From positions 188,039,309 to 188,103,308 of the forward strand of contig CP136068.1 in the NCBI GenBank assembly GCA_032622095.1: a stretch of DNA of 64,000 nucleotides. The letters are read 5' to 3'. The notes below the pieces were generated by a model. It searched no databases. It was not told where the DNA came from and saw only the letters and a program-made list of their open reading frames with translations. Positions within the stretch are counted from its first letter, which is position 1; each line of letters starts with the position of its first letter. Of this stretch, positions 55,511-64,000 are shown one piece after another. The position numbers and the translations under genes are program-made. The stretch is from Siphonodentalium dalli. Taxonomy: Eukaryota > Mollusca > Scaphopoda > Gadilida > Siphonodentaliidae.

Positions 55511-57139
55511 ACAAAAAAACTAAATATAGATCTACAGGATTTATAAACGACAAAAAAACTAAATATAAATCGACAGGATTTATAGACTACAACGAGAGGC
55601 CGATCACGATCGGCAGATGTTTAACCCATACCTTGGCGATAGCGACTAGCCATAACTGATAATTTGTCAAAGATATGATCACAGAAATTAATCCATATAT
55701 CAGTACCCAACTTTAAATCAAAAGCTCAAATAATTTGTCTTAAGAAGGGTTAAAGTATTTGGGATGGGGAGGAGTAGTTTTAAATCTCATAACTCTGTCC
55801 CTATTCACCCAAGGACCTCTCACTGTGAGATCCAACGGTTTAGTGATTTCGGAGGACATGTTTAGGAGTTTAAGTTAACTCATTGGAATCCAAAGTGATA
55901 AATCCCTATCTTTGCCACTTTTGACATGCCAGATATTCAAAATTTATTCACTTCTAAAGAGAAATTATAATTTGTTGACAAGCCAGACTGCTTAGAATGA
56001 CATACATGTAGGAGATTCCATCTCATATTTAAATGGTACTTTAATTACCCTCCCCCCTTTCCCCATTCTCCCCAGTTATTTGTTTATCAAACATGGACAG
56101 ATATAAGATCAGATCTGACCTGTGTATTAAATAAGATTAAGCGTTTCATAACAGGGGTGTATGCATGGTTTTCAAAAATATATGTAGTTTATACAATTCA
56201 AAAGTATTATCTATATAATGTTATACAGACATAATATGATGAGGATGCTGGCCCCTATGACCACTAAATCGAAACAGATTACCATAGTTCATATAAAAGA
56301 AAGTAAGTTAGCCCTCAATTAAATGGTTTCACACATTACAATGTTTTACAAGTAGTTTGGACACTAAAAGCCACAACCTTCAATGTTAATCTTCTAAGCG
56401 CTCTGTGGCCCCTAAAATTCAATCAACCATGAAAATATGAACAAATGGGAAAATAAGGTTCCTGAAAATACTAACATCTACCATATTGATTTTCAAAACA
56501 AGTCATCACTTACAATAGTCATGTAGATTTATCTGCCCGTTTCCCATTGAATAGATAAATCATATTGGCTATCAGCCGTTATTTTAATTTCAAATTGAAA
56601 GCACGTGTCTGAAGGGTTAATATATTTTTCAAAAATCAATTAATCAGTCAATACCAAAATTGATAGAAAGTAAGAGATATGAGGAAGAGTCCATGTACAT
56701 TATGGCATGTGTCTATGGAAACCTTGGAAAGGGTTAATTATTTTTGAAGCAAATTAATGGAATTTAGAAGACACTTATATAGGTGGGCCCTTATCTCACC
56801 CTGTAATGAAATTTCAAGAATAGGAGAAACACCAGTCTTATGCTGGCATTAATCAATTTGACAGTTAGAATAAACAAATAGCCAGCCACCAGTGTTGTTT
56901 ATCTTGACCCACCAGAGCTCTGTATCATATGTCATATCTCATTTCATAACAGATTTCACTTGGAATGACAACATCTATAAAATGTCCTCTCATATACTAG
57001 TACTCTGGATGTTGGATGATCACATGGTAATTTATTGATATCATTATATTACATGAATTATTGCAATAAAATCTTCATATTTTCAAACAGGATATCACAC
57101 CTAATTAATCGTATAAAACTAAAATAAATGAAAGTGTCA
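55511..57139. other. Intronic sequence; first units of a 38-bp repeat
   Basis: Two units of 'aaactaaatatagatctaca' plus 'ggatttatagac' at 55516-55590 match the array at 58680-58975, so the same repeat brackets the intervening 3 kb. 55600-57139 is otherwise unique AT-rich intron. Confidence 0.5.
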
Positions 57140-58672
57140 ATTTTGTTTTATTGTTTAAATTTTTTTTTATTGTTATTATTAAGTTCAAACAAAATTTAAT
57201 ATTTGTATATGTTAAATTTAGCAAGGAGCTAAATGTAAAAAAAATCAAATTTTTTTCTCTCGAAAAAGGGTCATAACTCCTTTAAAATTAATCGGATCAA
57301 ACCCATATTCGAACTCGATCTGTATTTTGGGCTGTGATACTCACATACCAAATTTGGTTCAAATCAGTTAAAAAATATTTGAGTTATGGCAGAATGCGTG
57401 AATTCTAAGTTGAAAAAGGGCCATAACCCTGTAACAAAAACTCAGATCAAACCCAAATTCGAACTTGATCTGTATTTTGGGCTGAGAACCCATTAGAGAT
57501 GGGCGGTTTTGATTTTTTACGTTCGGTTTCGTTTTTTTTGGGAGAAAAAACCTCGGTTTCGGTTCGGTTTTCGTTTTTTTTTTACTAGATAGTGAAATTA
57601 TACTGAAATACATACAATTTGAGTATATACTTTCAAAGTAACCCGTAATTAGAGTCAATAATGTCCCAATAACGTTGAATATTTGAGGAAGGAACTGCGA
57701 TCACCGGTAAACAACGGGACAAAATGCCGACGCAAAATGAATCCAATGCGATAAGATCATAAAGATGATACAATTCGGTATTTAAACAAATAAACACCCC
57801 CATCTTCACTGTTCAATGTTCATCCCTTTCTGACATGTTTAAAACATATTTATCATATTATATGCATTATAGTATCTGAGAATTCAACCGCAAACAGCAA
57901 ATTCACAAACAGTGGGCGTCCTTGACCTGACTGTGTAACAATTCTTGACACGTGCATGATTGACCCACATTCAATGACTGCGGTGTGATCGCTTTGATGT
58001 TGCGACATAGTTTACAAGCTGCACATGGTTTGCCCAGATTACGTCACATCGGAATGTCCAGACGATCAAAGTGTTCATACCATTTACTTGGTTTAGTTTT
58101 CGACTGTCTGGCCAGGTTGCTGGTATTTGCATGCTCTGATACGTTTTTATGACATATTAAGCAGCGACATTTTTTGGAGTCGTCTCCAGTTAGACGCGTA
58201 AAATAACTCCAAACAGGGCTTTTTGTTGAACCCTGTTTGTTATTTTGTTCGGCAAAGTTTTGAAAAAGACAACACATATCTGAGACGAAATGGACACATT
58301 CCGATATAATATTGATCAGAGAGGCCGATAATTTTATAACAATATCAACTAATAAGTACCTGGGGAGGTATAATAAGTAGATTTAAGTGAAAAATAAACA
58401 TATATAATAAAACCGTAATGTCAGTTTGAGCAGAATCGCGTCGGTCGGTTTTCGGTTTATTGTCAAAAACCGAAACCGAGTTGTTTTCTCGGTTAACCGC
58501 CCATCACTAGAACCCATATACAAAATTTGTTTCCGACCGGATAGAAAATGTTTGAGTTATCGCATTACTCGTAAAGTGTCTACGGACAGACAGACACATG
58601 GACAGACGGACGAACGACGAGTGGTCAATCCGGACAACGACACTATGTTTACCATACTATGGTATGGGTAAA
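57140..58672. repeat. Dispersed 'gggccataac' family unit split by a hAT insertion
   Basis: Left part 57140-57493 has 'aagggccataaccctgtaac' and right part 58510-58672 has 'gacagacagacacatggaca'. They join smoothly once 57494-58509 and one copy of GAACCCAT are ignored. Confidence 0.65.
57494..58509 (-). mobile_element. hAT element remnant with BED zinc finger
   Basis: The inverted termini are TAGAGATGGGCGGTTTT and 'AACCGCCCATCACTA', with an exact 8-bp target duplication GAACCCAT (57486-57493; 58510-58517). Minus-strand 58044-58277 encodes SPVWSYFTRLTGDDSKKCRC, LICHKNV and TSNLARQ. This is the W-x-YF ... C-x2-C ... TSNL pattern of a BED finger; the last histidine pair is not intact. The catalytic domain is missing, so it is a deletion derivative. 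Confidence 0.78.
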
Positions 58673-58679
58673 CATAAAA

Positions 58680-58975
58680 AAACTAATTATAAATCTACAG
58701 GATTTATAGACTACAAAAATACTAAATAGAAATCTACAGGATTTATAGACTACAAAAAAATATAGATCTACATAATTTCTACAGAAATTATAGATGACAA
58801 AAAAAAACTAATTATAGATCTACAGGATTCATAGACGAAAAAAAAAAAAAACTAAAGAAGTAAATATAGATCTACAGGATTTATAGACAACAAAAAAACT
58901 AAATATAGATCTACAGGCTTTATAGACGAAAAAATATATATAGATCGACAGGCTCTATAGACTAGAAGAAAAAAA
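58680..58975. repeat. 38-bp tandem repeat
   Basis: About eight imperfect copies of 'aactaaatatagatctacag' plus 'gatttatagac(g)aaaaa' occur. Outlying units are at 55516. Confidence 0.8.
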
Positions 58976-59221
58976 CTTTGTACCATTTTTCCATCTGTTT
59001 TCTATTTTTCAGAAATGAGACAATTGCTCCTTCATTTGTTCCATATCAATCACGAATAGACGAACAATGAAAGTGCTTTATCAGTCATGCTGAAATTTTA
59101 TGACTCAAATAAATGATTCTGCGGCAGTCTAGTCTGTACAAAAATATTTATCGTATGTCATCCTATTTTCATCCCTGGAACCGGTGCCTAGACCACAATA
59201 TCTCCTCCTCTCCCTGGGTAT

Positions 59222-61245
59222 CTTAAACCCCCCCCCCCCCCCCCCCACCATGGGCTGAGGATAACCATGGGGGTGGTAACCTGACACCGGATCGGGTTCC
59301 TAGACCACAATATCTCCTCCTCACCCTGGATATATTACCCCCCCACCCTCCCAGGGGGGCTGAGGATAACCATGGGGGTGGTAAACCGACACCGGATCGG
59401 GTTCCTAGACCACAATATCTCCTCCTCACCCTGGATATATTACCCCACCCACCCTTCCAGGGGGCTGGGGATAACCATGGGGGTGGTAAACCGACACCGG
59501 ATCGGGTTCCTAGACCACAATATCTCCTCCTCACCCTGAGTATATTACCCCCCCACCCTCTCAGCAGGGCTGAGGATAACCATGGGGGTGGTAAACCGAC
59601 ACCGGATCGAGTGCAACAAACCCGATGATATATATTACCCTCCCAGCGACGCTGAGGATAACCATGGGGGTGGTAAACTGACACCGGATCGAGTGCAACA
59701 AACCCGATGATATATATTACCCCCCCCCCACCCTCCCAGTAGGGCTGAGGATAACCATGGGGGTGGTAAACCGACACCGGATCGGATACAACAAACCCGA
59801 TGATATATATTACCTCCCCACCCTCCCAGCGGGGCTGAGGATAACCATGGGGTGGTAAACTGACACCGGATCGAGTGCAACAAACCCGATGATATATATT
59901 ACCCCCCCACCCTCCCAGCAGGGCTGAGGATAACCATGGGGGTGGTAAACTGACACTGGATCGAGTGCAACAAACCCGATGATATATATTACCCCCCCCC
60001 ACCCTCCCAGCGACGCTGAGGATAACCATGGGGGTGGTAAACTGACACCGGATCGAGTGCAACAAACCCGATGATAATTATTACCCCCCCCACCCTCCTA
60101 GCAGGGCTGAGGATAACCTTGGAGGTGGTAAACTGACACCGGATCGAGTGCAACAAACCCGATGATATATATTACCCCCACCCCCCCCAGTAGGGCTGAG
60201 GATAACCATGGGGGTGGTAAACCGACACCGGATCGGATACAACAAACCCAATGATATATATTACCCCCCCCCCCCACCGGGGCTGAGGATAACCATGGGG
60301 TGGTAAACTGACACCGGATCGAGTGCACCAAACCCGATGATATATATTACCCCCCCACCCTCCCAGCAGGGCTGAGGATAACCATGGGGGTGGTAAACTG
60401 ACACCGGATCGAGTGCAACAAACCCGATGATATATATTACCCCCCCCCACCCTCCCAGCGGGGCTGAGGATAACCATGGGGTGGTAAACTGACACCGGAT
60501 CGGATACAACAAACCCGATGATATATATTACCCCCCCCCCACCCGGGCTGAGGATAATCATGGGGGTGGTAAACTGACACCGGATCGAGTACAACAAACC
60601 CAATGATATATATTACCCCCCCCCCCCACCGTCCCAGGGAGGCTAAGGATAACCATGGGGTGGTAAACTGACACCGGATCGAGTGCAACAAACCCGATGA
60701 TATATATTACCCCCCCCCCCACCCTCCCAGCAGGGCTAAGGATAACCATGGGGGTGGTAAACCGACACCGGATCGAGTGCAACAAACCCGATGAAAATTA
60801 TTACCCCCCCCCACCCTCCCAGCAGGGCTGAGGATAACCATGGAGGTGGTAAACTGACACCGGATCGAGTGCAACAAACCCGATGATATATATTACCCCC
60901 CCCCCACCCTCCCAGCAGGGCTGAGGATAACCATGGGGGTGGTAATGGTAAACCAACACCGGATTGAGTGCAACAAACCCGATGATATATATTACCCCCC
61001 CCCCCCCCACCCTCCCAGCGGGGCTGAGGATAACCATGGGGGTGGTAAACCGACACCGGATCGGGTTCCTAGACCACATATCTCCTCCTCACCCTGGATA
61101 TATTACCCCCCCCCCACCCTCCCAGGGGGGGCTGATGATAACCATGGGGGGGGGGGGTAAACTGACACCGGATCGGGTGCAACAAACCTGATGATATATA
61201 TTACTCCCCCACCCTCCCAGGGGGGCTGAGGATCCCTGCCCCCCC
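59222..61245 (-). repeat. Minisatellite of about 95 bp with long C/G runs
   Basis: About 20 copies of a unit with 'ctgaggataaccatgggggt', 'ggtaaactgacaccggatcg', a variable middle and 'ccccccaccctcccagc' occur. Two middle types exist: 'ggttcctagaccacaatatc' at both ends of the array, and 'agtgcaacaaacccgatgat' in the core. On the gene strand each unit has CTGGGAGGGTGGGGG, a G-quadruplex motif. Many long open frames arise from this repeat and none is taken as a gene. Confidence 0.9.
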
Positions 61246-61269
61246 CCCCATCAACAAACCCGATAATTT

Positions 61270-61632
61270 CAGGATTTACCCTTCCATGGCTGGAGCTTCT
61301 TGAAATTTTGAGAAAACCCTGTGCCAATGCATTCACTTATACATGTATATACAAGTCTCCCATAGGGAGCCTCACATTTTTATAAGAGAATACATTGGCC
61401 AAACAATATTTTCCTTGACTTTGTAAGCCAGTGCATTCTTTTATATATGCGAGGCTCCCTGTGGGAGACTCGCCTAAATAGGAGAATACACTGCCTAACA
61501 ATATTTTCCTTGACTTTGTAAGCCAGTGCATTCTTTTATATATGCGAGGCTCCCTGTGGGAGAGGAGCATATATAAGAGAATGCTCTAGCACAGGATCTT
61601 TAATGCTGAACCAGTGCAGCTCCAATGATGGC
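61270..61632. mobile_element. Family B MITE with a third hairpin arm
   Basis: It starts 'tttacccttccatggctgga' and ends 'gtgcagctccaatgatgg'. The spacer plus one hairpin arm ('ttttccttgactttgtaagc' + 'cagtgcattcttttatatat') is present twice, so one arm has been tandemly duplicated within the element. Confidence 0.7.
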
Positions 61633-61775
61633 TTTAAGACATGGGGCTTCACGAGGAAAGAGCAGCAAATTTGGCTGAATTGTAGAGGTCGGCCTATCAG
61701 GTACCGATACCAAGATAAACACACAGGCAAGAGTTTGTTATGTAAGCAACTCAATTTGTGCCCAGATGCTAAGAT

Positions 61776-62174
61776 TTAACCCTTTACCCAACAAACCGGC
61801 CACAACCGGCCAAATAAAGCTTCAACAGCCTAAAATATCTTCGGTCTGTCTCAATAGAACCATACACATATGGATATCATTGGAACCGGCTCCTTGACCA
61901 CATTGTGATAGTTACAGTTATGCCCTGTGCCAATGCATTCTCTTATATATGCGAGTCGACCATAGGTCGCCTCGCATATATAAGAGAATGCATTGGCCTA
62001 AAAAAATCTTTTTTTAACACTTTTTACCATTTTTTCTTACATTCTTTAACAATTTTATAATTTTTAATGTGTTAAGCCAATGCATTCTCTTATATATGCG
62101 AGGCGACCTATGGTCGACTCGCATATATAAGAGAATGCATTGGCACAGGGCCCTTCTGTTGGGTAAAGGGTTAA
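61776..62174. mobile_element. piggyBac-like MITE (family A), complete
   Basis: TTAA, CCCTTTACCCAACA, two hairpins, TGTTGGGTAAAGGG and TTAA are all present. It ends 20 bp from the donor of E1. Confidence 0.88.
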
Positions 62175-62193
62175 AAGATATAAGGACACTTAC

Positions 62194-62271
62194 CACCTCC
62201 TCATCCCTCTCTGTAGAACCTGTGCTCAGATTACTCAAGTTATCGTTCTGCTGACTGTTCAGGGGCGTGAA
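62194..62271 (-). CDS. TLK: TLK exon E1 (most 5' in window): Ser-rich N-terminal segment
   Basis: Twenty-six codons read FTPLNSQQNDNLSNLSTGST and ERDEEV. It resembles the vertebrate NNESSNHSFGSLGSLSDKESE region only loosely. Support comes from the acceptor TTTTCAG|T, the donor GTG|GTAAGT, phase 0 at both ends and position directly before the TPEK exon. The start codon lies further right, outside the window. Its acceptor and first three quarters are the seed of the array to the right. Confidence 0.8.
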
Positions 62272-63474
62272 CTGAAAACAAAGAGAAATAACTCTATAAC
62301 AGTATCATTCATTTAGAACCTGTGCTCAGATTACTCAAGTTATCGTTCTGCTGACTGTTCAGGGGCGTGAACTGAAAACAAAGAGAAATAACTCTATAAC
62401 AGTATCATTCATTTAGAACCTGTGCTCAGATTACTCAAGTTATCGTTCTGCTGACTGTTCAGGGGCGTGAACTGAAAACAAAGAGAGAGATAACTCTATA
62501 ACAGTATCATTCATTTAGAACCTGTGCTCAGATTACTCAAGTTATCGTTCTGCTGACTGTTCAGGGGCGTGAACTGAAAACAAAGAGAGATAACTCTATA
62601 GCAGTATAATTCATTTAGAACCTGTGCTCAGATTACTCAAGTTATCGTTCTGCTGACTGTTCAGGGGCGTGAACTGAAAACAAAGAGAGATAACTCTATA
62701 ACAGTATCATTCATTTAGAACCTGTGCTCAGATTACTCAAGTTATCGTTCTGCTGACTGTTCAGGGGCGTGAACTGAAAACAAAGAGAGATAACTCTATA
62801 ACAGTATCATTCATTTAGAACCTGTGCTCAGATTACTCAAGTTATCGTTCTGCTGACTGTTCAGGGGCGTGAACTGAAAACAAAGAGAAATAACTCTATA
62901 ACAGTATCATTCATTTAGAACCTGTGCTCAGATTACTCAAGTTATCGTTCTGCTGACTGTTCAGGGGCGTGAACTGAAAACAAAGAGAGATAACTCTATA
63001 ACAGTATCATTCATTTAGAACCTGTGCTCAGATTACTCAAGTTATCGTTCTGCTGACTGTTCAGGGGCGTGAACTGAAAACAAAGAGAGATAACTCTATA
63101 GCAGTATAATTCATTTAGAACCTGTGCTCAGATTACTCAAGTTATCGTTCTGCTGACTGTTCAGGGGCGTGAACTGAAAACAAAGAGAGATAACTCTATA
63201 ACAGTATCATTCATTTAGAACCTGTGCTCAGATTACTCAAGTTATCGTTCTGCTGACTGTTCAGGGGCGTGAACTGAAAACAAAGAGAGATAACTCTATA
63301 ACAGTATCATTCATTTAGAACCTGTGCTCAGATTACTCAAGTTATCGTTCTGCTGACTGTTCAGGGGCGTGAACTGAAAACAAAGAGAAATAACTCTATA
63401 ACAGTATCATTCATTTAGAACCTGTGCTCAGATTACTCAAGTTATCGTTCTGCTGACTGTTCAGTGGAGTGAAC
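62272..63474 (-). repeat. 100-bp array copying the E1 acceptor and 5' portion
   Basis: Eleven intact and one truncated extra copies of a unit consisting of intron TTATCTCTCTTTGTTTTCAG and then the first about 58 coding bases of E1 (FTPLNSQQ...STGS) occur. They stop before the E1 donor and run straight into the next intron piece. Copies are almost identical (period 100-102 bp). The real E1 is simply the last unit with its 3' end intact. Confidence 0.93.
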
Positions 63475-64000
63475 TAGGGCTTCACGGTTTTTCGGTATTT
63501 AGTCATACCGCGGTTTTATTTTTAATACTGTGTAGTCGGTATTGGATTTCTTGAATAGTCGGTATACCGCTGCACACTATATTTTCTTCTTTTAGTCGGT
63601 TTTACGACAGCAAATGTCAATAAAATACATATTATGAGGCACTAAATCGTGCCTGTAAGTAATGAACGAGAACGAGAACCAGCGAGATGAAACAAGAACC
63701 AGCGAGACGAGACAATAACCAGCCAGTCGCGTAACTGCAGCAAAGTGCGGAAATCAATTATCACAAAGGCAGTGCCAACACGTTGTACGCTGATGGATGT
63801 GTGTTTATAGTCGTCTCATATGCAGCTCAAATTAGTGTACACAAAGCAATAATTAGACCATGGTCGCCATCCATACAATTACGAAATGTAAACTATACTC
63901 TCACCATTGTTTTCGTGCTAATGTTTATCCACCATCGAGACACCATGGAAAAATACGTATTGCTTGGGGACCTTTTTAGTATAAACTGGACTTAAATCCC
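63475..64000. mobile_element. Start of a possible hAT-like element at the window edge
   Basis: The E1 array is cut at 63475 by 'agggcttcacggtttttcgg', a terminus resembling those of hAT elements, followed by 'gtcggtattggatttcttga'-type sequence. A plus-strand open frame at 63783-63995 has no motif I recognise. The other end is outside the window. Confidence 0.4.

Noticed and set aside
59223-61191. Overlapping Gly/Pro-rich open frames up to 280 codons on both strands
   Set aside because: Translations of the 95-bp minisatellite with C/G runs; they shift frame at every change in run length.
2584-62271. Idea that the locus is a processed or dead TLK copy
   Set aside because: Introns are present, all 17 splice site pairs are intact, the frame is continuous over 614 codons and the kinase motifs are complete.

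Overview
The window is eukaryotic nuclear DNA carrying one split gene on the minus strand, an orthologue of the Tousled-like kinases (TLK1/TLK2), buried in repeats. Seventeen coding exons (E1 at 62.2 kb down to E17 at 2.6 kb) are recognisable. All have AG acceptors and GT donors, and every phase matches: together they give 1842 nt, exactly 614 codons in one frame. The first coding exon(s) lie beyond the right edge and the last (end of the kinase C-lobe and tail) beyond the left edge. Nothing suggests a pseudogene. The dispersed repeats (blocks with 'gggccataactctgg', ends rich in 'gacggacgg', 160-bp satellites inside small elements) look to me like a bivalve mollusc. That is recall and not a database result.

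Layout, in transcription order. 63.5-62.2 kb: E1 (Ser/Thr-rich N-terminus) beside a 100-bp array that copies its 3' splice site. 61.2-59.2 kb: a G/C-run minisatellite. 58.5-57.5 kb: a hAT remnant with a BED finger. 54.7-47.4 kb: E2-E5 (basic nuclear-localisation-like stretch, Ser/Pro-rich linker). 43.0-33.2 kb: E6-E9 (coiled coils), a candidate alternative first exon at 36.4 kb, a 1.45-kb tandem duplication and several transposon families. 32.7-26.1 kb: a 160-bp satellite carried by a mobile element. 24.4 kb: E10, followed by about 6 kb of 36-bp repeats derived from the end of E10. 16.9-2.6 kb: E11-E17, the kinase domain (glycine loop GKGGFS, lysine in ACKIH, HYDLKPGN catalytic loop, DFG, PPE).

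The most unusual feature is a recurring pattern. At about nine of the seventeen exons a tandem duplication has copied an exon edge into the neighbouring intron. Most copies carry the splice site. Unit sizes are 26, 27, 36, 39, 46, 60, 64 and 100 bp, and copy number runs from one to about 160. The gene is therefore surrounded by copies of its own splice sites, several of which match the donor consensus as well as or better than the site that fits the protein.

Mobile DNA includes TTAA-flanked piggyBac-like MITEs with two long hairpins each, palindromic hAT-type MITEs with 8-bp target duplications, two or three longer hAT-like elements, one non-LTR retrotransposon 3' end, and tRNA-like SINE heads. 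I found no gene other than TLK.
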